This document shows positions 32,910 through 41,978 of a DNA stretch of 64,000 nucleotides, piece by piece (the first letter of the stretch is position 1; each line of letters opens with the position of its first letter). Under the pieces are notes generated by a model, which saw only the letters and a program-made list of their open reading frames with translations, was not told the DNA's origin and searched no databases. The translations under genes were made by a program, and so were the position numbers. This stretch comes from Microcoleus sp036705565 (lineage in GTDB: Bacteria; Cyanobacteriota; Cyanobacteriia; Cyanobacteriales; Microcoleaceae), in the NCBI GenBank assembly GCA_036705565.1, contig JAUBUY010000037.1; one strand, 5' to 3'.

Positions 32910-34118
32910 ATGGAACGACTTATTTCTGTATTCGGGTTAGCTGTTTTTGTCGGTTTGTCCTACGTCTTTTCAGTCGATCGGCGCGCTGTCAAATGGCCGC
33001 CCGTATTGTGGGGAATTGCTTTACAGCTAATTTTTGCTATTTTGATTCTCAAAACTGCTCCGGGTTTGGCTGTCTTTCAATTTTTTGGAGATATGGTGAC
33101 GCAGTTTCTCAATTTTTCTGATGCCGGGGCAAAGTTTATATTTGGAGATAATTTTGCCGAACACTTTATCGCTTTTAAAGTGCTGCCGACTATCATTTTT
33201 TTCTCTTCGTTTATCACCATACTTTATCACTACGGCATTTTGCAGCGAGTTGTGCAAGCAGTGGCATGGTTGATGATTAAAACCATGAAAACTTCCGGCG
33301 CAGAAACGCTTTCTTGTGCTGGGAATATCTTTATCGGGCAAACCGAAGCTCCTTTGTTAATTAAACCTTATTTGGGGGCGATGACGCTCTCGGAACTTCA
33401 TGCTGTCATGACGGGAGGATTTGCCACAATTGCCGGCGGAGTCATGGCAGCTTATATTTCTTTTGGAGTACCGGCTCAACATTTAATTTCGGCGTCGGTG
33501 ATGTCTGCACCAGCAGCTTTGGCTATTTCTAAATTGCTGTACCCGGAAACTGAAAAGTCGCTGACGGCTGGGGAGGTGGAGGTGAAGGTAGAACAGGTTT
33601 ATGCTAATGCGGTAGATGCGGCGGCTTCGGGTGCTAGCGACGGGTTGAAGTTGGCGGCGAATGTGGCCGCTATGCTGATTGCTTTTTTGGGTTTGTTGGC
33701 TTTTTTTAATGCGCTTTTGGGGTGGTTTGGAGGGCTAATTAGTTTGCCTCAGTTGTCGCTAGAATTAATTTTTGCTTATTTGATGGCTCCGGTTGCTTGG
33801 CTGATGGGGGTGCCTTGGGCTGATTGTGCAGAGGTGGGGATTGTTTTGGGAAAAAAAACGATTTTGAATGAGTTTATTGCTTATTTAGATTTGATGGAAT
33901 TGGTGAAACAACAGGCGATTTCTGAACGATCGCAAATTATCTCGACTTATGCTTTGTGCGGGTTTTCTAACATTGGTTCGATCGGGATTCAGATTGGGGG
34001 AATTGGCGCGATGGCTCCGCAGCGGCAAGGCGATTTGGCTAGGTTGGGCGTGAGGGCGATGATTGCTGGCTCTTTGGCTTGTTTTATGACTGCTTGTATC
34101 GCGGGGATGCTGATTTGA
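32910..34118 (+). CDS. concentrative nucleoside transporter (NupC/CNT family)
   Basis: 402 residues with about eight or more hydrophobic segments. CNT motifs: the GQTEAPLLIKPYL motif in the HP1 region, MTGGFATIAGGVMAAYISFG, and the C-terminal STYALCGFSNIGSIGIQIGG. It imports nucleosides with Na+ or H+ across the plasma membrane. Monocistronic, divergent from der with a 245-bp spacer in which I see no gene. Confidence 0.93.
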   Translation: MERLISVFGLAVFVGLSYVFSVDRRAVKWPPVLWGIALQLIFAILILKTAPGLAVFQFFGDMVTQFLNFSDAGAKFIFGDNFAEHFIAFKVLPTIIFFSSFITILYHYGILQRVVQAVAWLMIKTMKTSGAETLSCAGNIFIGQTEAPLLIKPYLGAMTLSELHAVMTGGFATIAGGVMAAYISFGVPAQHLISASVMSAPAALAISKLLYPETEKSLTAGEVEVKVEQVYANAVDAAASGASDGLKLAANVAAMLIAFLGLLAFFNALLGWFGGLISLPQLSLELIFAYLMAPVAWLMGVPWADCAEVGIVLGKKTILNEFIAYLDLMELVKQQAISERSQIISTYALCGFSNIGSIGIQIGGIGAMAPQRQGDLARLGVRAMIAGSLACFMTACIAGMLI

Positions 34119-34384
34119 AAGTTTTGAGTTTTTAGTTAAGCTGTGCGGTGCTTATGGTGCACCTTACATTAACTCCAGTAAATCTTATTAAATAAAAGTT
34201 AAAAAAACCACCAAATTATTTGATGGGTGCTATTGGTTTGATAATTGGCGAGGCAGGAGATGGAATTTTAGCGATCGGCTATTATTGAAAAAAAGCAGGA
34301 TTTTAGTTTTTGACGAAAGCTTAAAACAGCAGCTTAAAAATGGAAACTAAATTTCCCTCAAAGCTCAAAACATTAGGTGGTAAT

Positions 34385-34927
34385 ATGGCTGTTCTGCAAC
34401 TAGAAGACGGTAGAACATATACGGATATCCGGGCGATCGCGAGTCAACTGGCAGTTTTAAATATTGAGATCGATTCCCTGCCCGCCAACGAAAATCCGGC
34501 GTTTCAAGAACTGCTAGTTCAAGACATTCTCAATGTAACAGAAAAACAGCAGATTCTCGCAGCATATAATAGCGAGTTTGAACAGTTTAAGCGCGCCAGC
34601 GGATATCGGTGGTGCGACTTAAAAGTGCTGCATCCAGGTTCGCAGCAGATTTACGCGCTGATGACTCAAAGCGATCGCACTCACACCCACACCGATGCAG
34701 AAGTTCTTCACATTTTAGCTGGGGAATGCGTTTTTGGGTTTGTGTATTCTAACGGCTCTCAGGTACAATTAATGCTGGAAGCTGAAGAATACATTAAAGT
34801 GCCTGCCAATACCGAACATTGGTTTTATCTCACTCCGTCGCTGTACTTGAAAGCCTTGCAGTATTACACCAGTGCTCAAGGCTGGGTTCCTAAGTATACC
34901 AACAGGAAACTAAAAATTACAAACTAA
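34385..34927 (+). CDS. acireductone dioxygenase-family cupin
   Basis: 180 residues from the ATG at 34385, preferred over one 45 bases upstream because AGGTGG lies just before it and the length matches the family. The cupin metal ligands are present: HTHTDAE gives His-x-His-x3-Glu and NTEHW gives the last His, as in acireductone dioxygenase (MtnD) of methionine salvage. No other salvage genes are nearby. Substrate assignment within the ARD family is likely but unproved. Confidence 0.8.
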   Translation: MAVLQLEDGRTYTDIRAIASQLAVLNIEIDSLPANENPAFQELLVQDILNVTEKQQILAAYNSEFEQFKRASGYRWCDLKVLHPGSQQIYALMTQSDRTHTHTDAEVLHILAGECVFGFVYSNGSQVQLMLEAEEYIKVPANTEHWFYLTPSLYLKALQYYTSAQGWVPKYTNRKLKITN

Positions 34928-34933
34928 ATCTAG

Positions 34934-34951
34934 GGTGCGCTTCGGCGCACC
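34934..34951 (+). terminator. hairpin with UUCG loop after the ARD gene
   Basis: GGTGCGC, TTCG, GCGCACC forms a 7-bp GC-rich stem with a stable tetraloop, seven bases past the stop. The T-rich tail (TTCCTCT) is weak, so it is a moderate terminator or a REP-like hairpin. Confidence 0.55.
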
Positions 34952-35019
34952 TTCCTCTATCAAAATAGGCGATTGAAATGGCGACAATACAAAAAAAGTC
35001 TTTCTCTAAAAGACGAGAA

Positions 35020-35838
35020 TTAAATGCTCTCTACTTCATTAGGTGCGGCCATTTCAATTTCTTCGCAACGCTGCAAAAGCGCTTCTATTTCCTGAGCTAA
35101 AAAAATTACTTCCGGCCAAGAAGAACCATTAATTAAATCTTGAGCGTGAGCTAATTTGTTTCTCAATGCTTCTGCTGACTTTAAAAAACGCTCCCCGTAG
35201 CGTTTGGATTTGAGCCCCAGCCGATCGACTATTTCAGCAGAAGTCAGGATTAAATCTCGCTTGTCGCAGAATTGCAGGTAATCGATTAAGTCAATTGCTT
35301 CATTTCGCGATCGCCCCAATTCCCAAAGGTGTTTTGCGGCTAAAATACGATCGCCCTTAAGCAATTTTTGCCAAGAATCTTGGGGAAAGTAAATCCGCAC
35401 GATCCGCAATAAATTCATTTCCAAAAGCGTCACCAATCCAAACAGCAGCATCCGCACCGGTGCTTTTTGTAAATCGCCGCAGGTAACGATCCCGTCGATC
35501 CTGTTGCTTTCCAATACAAATAATCTGGGTTTTTCTCGCAGCAGCGGCAGCAATTCCATCAAAGGAGTCGAGGCGGCAATTAATTGGGAGGGGTGAAAAA
35601 TTTGCTGGTAGTCGCTGCACTTACCTGCGATTAAGTGCGATCGTTCTACATAGCCGCAAACCGTGCCATTTTCTTCGATACCGAGCACGTCAAAATCGCG
35701 GGCCTCCATCCACGATCGCAATTTGGCTGCGTCTTCGCAAGCTGGGACAGCTTTCAGCGGTTCCGCGAGGTATTTAACTGTAATGCTGTCTTTGAATAAA
35801 TCCCGCAAGTCGGCGGAACTTGATTTTAAATGTTTCAT
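35020..35838 (-). CDS. CBS-domain protein with C-terminal HEPN-like domain
   Basis: 272 residues from the ATG at 35838 (an upstream TTG is less likely). Residues about 25-150 read as a CBS pair (WMEARDFDVLGIEENGTVCG, LFVLESNRIDGIVTCGDLQ). The C-terminal part (about 155-265) is all helical and contains LRNKLAHAQ, an intact R-x4-H (RNxxxH) motif of HEPN ribonuclease-like domains. HEPN proteins are often toxins or RNA-cleaving defence effectors; CBS pairs bind adenosyl ligands. Such a fusion could be a ligand-gated nuclease (inference). No antitoxin-like partner is adjacent. Confidence 0.6.
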   Translation of the reverse strand: MKHLKSSSADLRDLFKDSITVKYLAEPLKAVPACEDAAKLRSWMEARDFDVLGIEENGTVCGYVERSHLIAGKCSDYQQIFHPSQLIAASTPLMELLPLLREKPRLFVLESNRIDGIVTCGDLQKAPVRMLLFGLVTLLEMNLLRIVRIYFPQDSWQKLLKGDRILAAKHLWELGRSRNEAIDLIDYLQFCDKRDLILTSAEIVDRLGLKSKRYGERFLKSAEALRNKLAHAQDLINGSSWPEVIFLAQEIEALLQRCEEIEMAAPNEVESI

Positions 35839-36043
35839 CTCATGTCCGGTAATTTCATGAATCGTTGCCCGACAAAATGACAATTAATATTGTAACTGCC
35901 AGTAAAGACGCCGTATTACCGTGGGAGAATCTCAGTTTTGTAAAAAGCGTTTTTTAGAAGTGCGATCGTCCCCCTTGCACTCCTGTAAAATCAAAACTGA
36001 GATGCTGCCTTACCCAAGGCGTGTCAACTTAACGTTAAACCCT

Positions 36044-36169
36044 CAGTCCGCCAGGGAATGAAACCCCTGGCTCAAAGCGAAATTCCTCGCTACGAGGACT
36101 AATGAGTTCTTCAGTCCTCTTTGAGAGGACTTTAGCTATGAGACAGGGAATTCATTCCCTGGCGGACTG
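36044..36169. mobile_element. 126-bp MITE with 19-bp perfect terminal inverted repeats
   Basis: CAGTCCGCCAGGGAATGAA (36044-36062) is exactly complementary to TTCATTCCCTGGCGGACTG (36151-36169). Internal palindromes (AGTCCTC/GAGGACT) are also present. Related copies: 41748-41895 and 51735-51911. It has no coding capacity. The rest of 35839-36203 has no gene. Confidence 0.85.
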
Positions 36170-36203
36170 CCGGTGAGCGAGAGGACTGACAGATTTCATG
36201 ATA

Positions 36204-36677
36204 TTACTTACTGGCTAATTCCGGGCAATAATGATTGGCGGCAAGGGTGGTAATAATATCGGCATCGGCGAGAAAACTTTCTTTGGCAGTTGGATTTTCG
36301 ATACTGACAGCTTGCCCGATCGCCCTTAATTTAACTTCCGGCAGAGAAAGTCCCGATTTTGCTTCCGCACACATTCTTTTAGCGGCCGCAATTTTTTGAC
36401 CAGGGGCCCTTCGGATTGCTTGCAGTAAATTATCCGTTGCTTCGGGAGAGTAGCTTTTTGCTAAGCGTTGATAGTCTTCGATAAATTTCCCATCGTTTCC
36501 TGTCAGCTTAATGTCGGATTCTTGAGGCGAACACAACAAATTTAAGTTAATTACTTCTCCCACTGAATTAACCAGAAAACATCCTTCGCGTTCTTGGGCG
36601 ATCGCGCTTTTGTCACTGGGTACAAATTGTATAATAACGGCGGACAAAACAGCAGTTAAACGCGAGTAATTTAGCAT
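36204..36677 (-). CDS. secreted hypothetical protein
   Basis: 157 residues with a signal peptide (MLNYSRLTAVLSAVIIQFVP then SAIAQ cleavage site). The mature part has three or four cysteines (GCFLVN, NLLCSPQ, KRMCAEA, HYCPEL) and helical segments, with a C-terminus (IITTLAANHYCPELA) that resembles DUF732-like exported proteins. It is probably periplasmic. Function unknown. Confidence 0.65.
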   Translation of the reverse strand: MLNYSRLTAVLSAVIIQFVPSDKSAIAQEREGCFLVNSVGEVINLNLLCSPQESDIKLTGNDGKFIEDYQRLAKSYSPEATDNLLQAIRRAPGQKIAAAKRMCAEAKSGLSLPEVKLRAIGQAVSIENPTAKESFLADADIITTLAANHYCPELASK

Positions 36678-36775
36678 GATAATTACGTGATATGTTTGGG
36701 ATTTTTAACCGCAGAATGCGGAGCAATATGGCGTTTTTGAGTTAGAGCTTGTCAGGTAAATTAACCGAAATAATT

Positions 36776-36838
36776 GTAGGGGCGGGTTTCACCAACCATC
36801 TATACTTATAACTATAAATTTACATAAACCCGCCCTCC
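36776..36838. repeat. GTAGGGGCGGGTTT hairpin element
   Basis: GTAGGGGCGGGTTT at the left and AAACCCGCCCTCC at the right form a hairpin around about 37 bases. Same family as at 7611-7667, 48927-48988 and 51530-51590. It lies just past the chrR-like gene and could act as its terminator. Confidence 0.75.
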
Positions 36839-36867
36839 AAGCTGTCGGCAATTTAACAAAAATAATA

Positions 36868-37488
36868 TCAGACGAACATTTCGTTGTCTAGGGAAGTTTT
36901 CATTAACAGCAAACATCCCCCTTGGGTGAGGGGCGAATGTGTGGAACCGGGAACCGATCGAATGTAGTCGCCTTGATGGCAAATTTCCCCTTCTACAATT
37001 AAGTCTCCTTCTAATACAAGCACTTCCTCCGAGGCAGCGTGTCGGTGCAGGGGAAATGTTACTCCAGGTTCTAGGCGCATCAAGCAAGTAATTTCGCGCT
37101 TTTTTTTGTCCATGTAAAGCTTGCCGAACGAAACTCCCGGAACTCCATAAGATTTCCATTTGACATCGTGCGATCGCACGATTAAAGATGGAGTATTGTT
37201 CTCTGTTGGGGAAGTAGCAATTGGCTTGATATTGGCTGATTCGGCCGGGATTGGCGGCAGTTCGGCTATACGCTGGAACAGGCGGTTTTTGAGGTCGGGG
37301 GCGACAGGAACTGGGGGGGCTGTGTAGGCGATCGCAGCAATTGTGGATTCCCAAGCAGCTAATTCACTTGTAAGTTCTGCGGAATCTTTCAATTTCTCTG
37401 CAAATGCGCCGCGTTCTGACTCGTCGAGGATATCGAGAGCTTGAAGGGCTGCAAGGATTTTATATTCCTCGTCTGGCATCATTTCCAT
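36868..37488 (-). CDS. ChrR-like cupin anti-sigma factor
   Basis: 206 residues. The N-terminal zinc-less anti-sigma-like helical part (about 1-75; QALDILDESERGAFAEKLKD) is followed by a ChrR cupin domain (about 105-200; EPGVTFPLHRHAASEEVLVLEG, with a further His in PGSTHSP). It binds and silences the adjacent ECF sigma factor until a signal releases it; in Rhodobacter the signal is singlet oxygen. The sigma gene lies 144 bp upstream on the same strand. Confidence 0.85.
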   Translation of the reverse strand: MEMMPDEEYKILAALQALDILDESERGAFAEKLKDSAELTSELAAWESTIAAIAYTAPPVPVAPDLKNRLFQRIAELPPIPAESANIKPIATSPTENNTPSLIVRSHDVKWKSYGVPGVSFGKLYMDKKKREITCLMRLEPGVTFPLHRHAASEEVLVLEGDLIVEGEICHQGDYIRSVPGSTHSPLTQGGCLLLMKTSLDNEMFV

Positions 37489-37632
37489 CTGTTTTCCGCC
37501 ATTAATTGTAATTCAGCCTAGGTTGATTTTAAACTGGAAATTGGTCTGCTGTCCTCGCACTCCAGATGGATGATTGGAGAGGTCATAATTTTAGATTGAT
37601 GTTAAACAACTTAAATTTTGTTTTTTGACTAT

Positions 37633-38199
37633 CTAAAATTCTTCGCTCAAAGCTTGACGCAATTTGGAAATACCCAAGCGAATTCTGGTTTTGATTGTAC
37701 CTGTCGGGATACCAGTTTTAGCTGATATCGCCGCGCAAGTCAGCCCTTGGTAGTAGGCGAGTTCGATCGCCTCTTGCTGTTCTTTTGGCAGTTTTTCTAA
37801 GGCTGCTTTGACTTGTTCGCTGCGTTCTTTAAACATTGCATCTTCCATCGGTTCTGCAACGCTAGAGATGGGTACCTTCGCATCTTCCAGACAAGCTTCA
37901 GCAGCCCGGACATTTCGCTGGATCGATCGCAGCCGATCGAGGGAACGACTGCGGGTAAGCATGAACAACCACGTATCTGCTCGACTGCGAGAAGGATCGT
38001 AAGTTGCTGCTTTTTGCCAAATTTGGGAAAAAACATCGATTACCACTTCTTCAGCTTCTTCTACCGAACCCAGGATTTTGTAAGCGAGAGCGTAGCTTGG
38101 GCGACCGTAGCGATCGTAAAGTTTAGCTAATGCCGTTTGGTCTTTCTGGGCAATCTGCACTAAAAGCAGCGATTCATCGCCTGACTTCTGGCCTGTCAT
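37633..38199 (-). CDS. ECF RNA polymerase sigma factor (RpoE/SigG type)
   Basis: 188 residues from the ATG at 38199 (MTGQKSGDES); a longer upstream frame is not supported. Region 2 (YDRYGRPSYALAYKILGSVE, DVFSQIWQKA, TWLFMLTRSRSLDRLRS) and region 4 (AIELAYYQGLTCAAISAKTG, GTIKTRIRLGISKLRQAL) are complete. It directs polymerase to stress promoters and is paired with the ChrR-like anti-sigma downstream. The DUF4331/TPR/NicO genes lie divergently and are candidate targets. Confidence 0.93.
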   Translation of the reverse strand: MTGQKSGDESLLLVQIAQKDQTALAKLYDRYGRPSYALAYKILGSVEEAEEVVIDVFSQIWQKAATYDPSRSRADTWLFMLTRSRSLDRLRSIQRNVRAAEACLEDAKVPISSVAEPMEDAMFKERSEQVKAALEKLPKEQQEAIELAYYQGLTCAAISAKTGIPTGTIKTRIRLGISKLRQALSEEF

Positions 38200-38631
38200 C
38201 TCAGTGTACCGAAAATTTTTGTTTTGACTGCACAGATCCAAAATTAAAAATTCGGCGTATATCACTACAGAACATAATTGTAAGTTTGAAGTTGGGGTAC
38301 AAACTGGAGTATGCCTTTTTAGGCTAACTTTGTCGTGCTTTGAATTGTAAAAATCCCAAGTCATCTGGAATTTTACCACCTAATTAGTGATTTTTTTTAG
38401 ACTTAGCAATCCGCTTTATGCAGAACGAAAAAATCCCTGAGCGTGAAGAGTCAATCGATTTTGGATTTTGGATTTTGGATTTTCGATTTTCGATTAAAGA
38501 ATTGAAGCATTGACTTGCGCGAGATAAATACGTTCGGCAAGTTTCATCGGATACAGGTTTTTTATTTCTGGACGGATGAATCACGTGGCGGGTATCCTGG
38601 ATGCGGGAATTGTCAGAACCGCGCCCTTCAC

Positions 38632-38763
38632 TCGTTCCCAAGCTTTGTTCGATCGCTCCCAATAAGAGCCTGGGAACCCGTATAAGCGAGGCTGTGGCTC
38701 CACTCGATCGAGGGAAGCCTTGTCTGGGAGCAGGCATTCCCAAGCATAGTCCGGGAACGAGTA
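38632..38763. repeat. CGTTCCCAGGC-type palindromic repeats
   Basis: CGTTCCCAAGC/GCCTGGGAAC and, further right, CTGGGAGCAGGCATTCCC and CCGGGAACGAG form overlapping hairpins. Together with TTTTGGATTTTGGATT simple repeats near 38460 they fill the 38200-38981 gap. I see no gene in that gap. Confidence 0.65.
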
Positions 38764-38876
38764 AATCCTCAATAACACACTTTTTTCCCTAAATTTATCT
38801 TGAAGCACAGATCCAAAATTGCCAAACCTTCGTATACCACCAATAGGAGAAGGCTCAGCAATAGCGCAAAAGCCCG

Positions 38877-38932
38877 ACAGGTTGACAGATTTCAACCTGT
38901 TGCTACAAAAGTAAAACCCGCGAATGCGGGTT
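38877..38932. repeat. two hairpins before the DUF4331 gene
   Basis: ACAGGTTGA/TCAACCTGT (38877-38900) and AACCCGC-GAAT-GCGGGTT (38915-38932). The second is followed by TATTT. They may terminate upstream transcription or be REP elements. They lie 50-105 bases before the GTG at 38982. Confidence 0.55.
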
Positions 38933-38981
38933 ATTTACCATTGATTTGTGCAAAAAATTCATTGCAATAAAGGTGCTAACT

Positions 38982-40196
38982 GTGAAGCTCACAAAAAAAA
39001 TTCGCCGAACCATACTAGCTATTGAAGTAGCTCTAATTGCTCTATTAACTCCAGGGATAATTGTCGCTTCTGACCACGACGACGGCGAAGTAGATATCAA
39101 AGGTCGCGCGGTCAATTTAACTGACCTATATGTATATCGCGAAAAAGACCAAAACTCCGGTGCTGCGGACGGGGATTTAGTATTTACCATGAATTCAAAT
39201 CCCAGGTCTGTCGCCCGTTATCAATATTATTTCAGCACTACAGCCCTCTACCAATTTCACATCACGCAAGTAAGTGACGTGAATTCTACACCTACTGGAC
39301 GTTCGGATATTATCTTGCGGTTTGCCTTCAGTCCGCCTAACAATAGAGGTATGCAAGCGGTAGCTGTAACTGTTGTTCGCAACGGCTCGGAGACTGTTGC
39401 TAAGACTACAGTTAACGGCGGGCTAATTGCCACAACTCCGCTGAATTCTAATGCTGTTGTAAATACAGTACCTGTGGGCGGTTCTAACTTGACTGTATTT
39501 GCGGGTTTACGCGAAGACCCGTTTTTCTTTGATGTGGAACAATTTTTCCGAGTTCGCGCCGCAGCTTTGGGAACGGGGCCGCGCACTGCTTTTAAAGAAC
39601 CGAGTCAAGCGATCGACTTTACTAAAGGTTACAACGTCAATACAATTGCTGTCCGCGTTCCGAAAGCGTTTTTGCAAGCAGGAACAGGGGCAAATACTTT
39701 TGATGTTTGGTCAACAGTTTCGATCCGGGATGGAGCTGGCGGTTTTAAACAATTCGAGCGTTTGGCAAGACCTGCAATTAATGAGGGTTTGATAGTTACT
39801 CCCGCTTATCTGGAAGCATTCAATAATATTCCTCCGAGATTGGATTTGAGCGCTGCTGCTGCTCCGGTGCGTCAGGAAGCTGTTGCTACTTTGAATGCTG
39901 TCGATCTTTTGGACGGTCGGGATAATGTCGATCCAAATGCGATCGCCGGAGCTTTCTTACCCGATGTCATGCGGATCGATACCACAAAAACCAGCGGCTA
40001 CGCTAGCGCTACAAATGCTCAAGGAAGCTTGATCGGAGGTCGTATGCTGATGGACGACGTTATTGATATCACTCTGGGAGCTTTGGTGGGTTCTCCGGTT
40101 GGCGATAACGTTTCTTATAACGGAACTCCGGGAAATCCGGCTCAGGGACACAAACCTTTAGAACCGACTTTTCCTTATTTGGCTTTGCCTAATTAG
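38982..40196 (+). CDS. DUF4331 family secreted protein
   Basis: 404 residues from the GTG at 38982, with AAAGG upstream. A signal peptide (LTKKIRR then ILAIEVALIALLTPGIIVA) ends at Ala-Ser. The mature start SDHDDGEVDIKGRAVNLTDLYVY is the hallmark of DUF4331, followed by a beta-rich domain (MNSNPRSVARYQYYFST). Exported, function unknown. First of three co-directional genes with the TPR and NicO genes, opposite the ECF sigma/anti-sigma pair. Confidence 0.88.
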   Translation: MKLTKKIRRTILAIEVALIALLTPGIIVASDHDDGEVDIKGRAVNLTDLYVYREKDQNSGAADGDLVFTMNSNPRSVARYQYYFSTTALYQFHITQVSDVNSTPTGRSDIILRFAFSPPNNRGMQAVAVTVVRNGSETVAKTTVNGGLIATTPLNSNAVVNTVPVGGSNLTVFAGLREDPFFFDVEQFFRVRAAALGTGPRTAFKEPSQAIDFTKGYNVNTIAVRVPKAFLQAGTGANTFDVWSTVSIRDGAGGFKQFERLARPAINEGLIVTPAYLEAFNNIPPRLDLSAAAAPVRQEAVATLNAVDLLDGRDNVDPNAIAGAFLPDVMRIDTTKTSGYASATNAQGSLIGGRMLMDDVIDITLGALVGSPVGDNVSYNGTPGNPAQGHKPLEPTFPYLALPN

Positions 40197-40298
40197 TCAT
40201 TAGTCATTAGTTATTAGTCATTAGTCATTGCTTATTGGCTAATGACTGATCGGAGATGCTTTTTTTAACCGCAGATGAACGCTGATTAACGCGGATGT

Positions 40299-41705
40299 AT
40301 GAAAACTAAAACTAAACATGAAATAAAATCGGATATTTTCTCATGGGGGATGCTGATAGTAGTTCCTTTAGTTGGGATGGTAGTAGTAAATTTATCTCCT
40401 AATTTGCGTTTTATTTCAGATAATTTTTCTAACAAAAATCCCGAAAATCTCGATACTAATTACCGATATCATTTTTCGGAAAGTTTGAGAAATAATCCCA
40501 ATCAAAAAGAAGCAATTCAGCAAGAAATTGCTTTTTACCAGCAGCGATTGGCTGTTGATTCCCGCAGCGGTTTGAACCGGGCGGCACTGGCTGGATCTTA
40601 TTTAAAAATGGCTCGCGCTACTGGGGAGGGAGGTTGGTTTTTATTGGCAGAACAAGCGGCTCAAAGGTCGATCGCCGATTTGCCTTTTGACAACCAAGGT
40701 GCGCTGTTAGTTTTAGCTCGAATTGCTGAGGCAAGACACGATTTTGCTACTGCTTTGCGCTTTGCTAAACAGGCGGGTTCTGACAATGAAGATGCGATCG
40801 CCCTTTTAGTTACATCTAACTTAGCAATGGGAAAAGTGAACGAGGCAAATGCAGCCGCAGAAGCCTTAGTTAACCGGATTCCTAACTTGGGTTCTCTCAC
40901 TTTGAGAGCTTTAGTGAGAGAGTCTCAGGGCCGAGATGCTGAGGTTGTGCAGGATTACCGGCAAGCAATGGCGGCGGAGGAACCAGGAGAGGTTGCTGGT
41001 TCGGCGCGGGCCCGATCGCTCTTGGGTCGATTTTACGCGCGTCGCGGGCAGTTTGTGCAGGCGAAAGCACTGTTTTTGGAGTCGCTGCGCTTGGTGCCGC
41101 GATACCCGCTGGCGCTGATTTATTTGGCGGATTTGGAGACGCGGCAGGGCAATTATCGGGAAGCGGAAGGCTATTACAGCAAGGTTTCTGCGTATTCTGG
41201 CGGGGTTGAGACTGTGTTCGATCGCATTGTCGATCGCGGTATGGCGAGAGTTAAAGAGTTCGAGGGAGATGCGATCGAATCCCGGCGACTTCGCGACAAA
41301 GCAGAAGCGGGGCTGCGACAGGAACAGGTTTCTGGATCTGGCGGTTTCGGGCACCGCAGGGATTTAGCGAGTTTGCTGCTGGAAAAAGGTCGATCGCAGG
41401 ATGTCGCGGAAGCGCTGGCGTTAATGCAGGAGGAGGTGAAAATTCGCCGGGATGCTGTGACGCTGGATACTTTGGCTTGGGCGCTTTCCGCCGCAGGGGA
41501 ATGGCAAAAGGCCGATCGAGTGATGGCCGAAATAGTGCGATCGGGGATTCGGGATGCGGGTATGTTTTACCGGGCTGGTGCGATCGCCCGGACTTTAGGT
41601 AAAGATACCGAATCTCGCGCTTATTTTCAAAAGTCCAAGGAAATTGACCCTAATTTTGACGATCGAGCTCGCCAAGCATTGGGTTTGGGAAGTTATGAAT
41701 TTTGA
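40299..41705 (+). CDS. membrane-anchored TPR protein
   Basis: 468 residues. One N-terminal membrane segment (FSWGMLIVVPLVGMVVVNL) and then a run of TPR-like helix pairs over most of the chain (GLNRAALAGSYLKMARATGE, ALLVLARIAEARHDFATALR, YPLALIYLADLETRQGNYRE, AYFQKSKEIDPNFDDRARQA). It probably scaffolds protein interactions outside the membrane. The upstream 100 bp contains a repeat (AACCGCAGATGAACGC). It lies between DUF4331 and NicO genes. Confidence 0.85.
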   Translation: MKTKTKHEIKSDIFSWGMLIVVPLVGMVVVNLSPNLRFISDNFSNKNPENLDTNYRYHFSESLRNNPNQKEAIQQEIAFYQQRLAVDSRSGLNRAALAGSYLKMARATGEGGWFLLAEQAAQRSIADLPFDNQGALLVLARIAEARHDFATALRFAKQAGSDNEDAIALLVTSNLAMGKVNEANAAAEALVNRIPNLGSLTLRALVRESQGRDAEVVQDYRQAMAAEEPGEVAGSARARSLLGRFYARRGQFVQAKALFLESLRLVPRYPLALIYLADLETRQGNYREAEGYYSKVSAYSGGVETVFDRIVDRGMARVKEFEGDAIESRRLRDKAEAGLRQEQVSGSGGFGHRRDLASLLLEKGRSQDVAEALALMQEEVKIRRDAVTLDTLAWALSAAGEWQKADRVMAEIVRSGIRDAGMFYRAGAIARTLGKDTESRAYFQKSKEIDPNFDDRARQALGLGSYEF

Positions 41706-41747
41706 GATTAGCTAATAGCAGCCATTCGGCCAAATTCGCCATTCCGT

Positions 41748-41895
41748 CAATCCGCCAGGGGTTGAAACCCCTGGCTAAAAGCTTAAGTCCTCTTGCATAG
41801 GAATGAAATCCGCAATTGTTGAATTTGATTAGCTATTCAGTCGGTTTCAACCGACTTTCGCTCTCTCGACGGGGATTTCAATCCCCGGCGGACTG
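41748..41895. mobile_element. 148-bp MITE copy with imperfect terminal repeats
   Basis: It begins CAATCCGCCAGGGGTTGAAA and ends CCCGGCGGACTG. It contains the internal palindrome AGTCGGTTTCAACCGACT. Same family as 36044-36169 and 51735-51911. Confidence 0.8.
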
Positions 41896-41978
41896 TGAGA
41901 CTCACGAAAAGAGCGATCGCCTAAAAAATCACAACACACACAAATACTTACCAAAAAACTTACAAAAAAAAGGAATTT

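Noticed and set aside
36812..37354. Minus-strand frame of 180 codons overlapping the ChrR-like gene
   Set aside because: Out-of-frame shadow with Arg/Pro/Cys-rich sequence; the ChrR frame has clear family motifs.
38384..38895. Two minus-strand frames in the sigma-DUF4331 intergenic region
   Set aside because: They cross CGTTCCCAGGC palindromes and TTTTGGATT repeats; composition is not protein-like.
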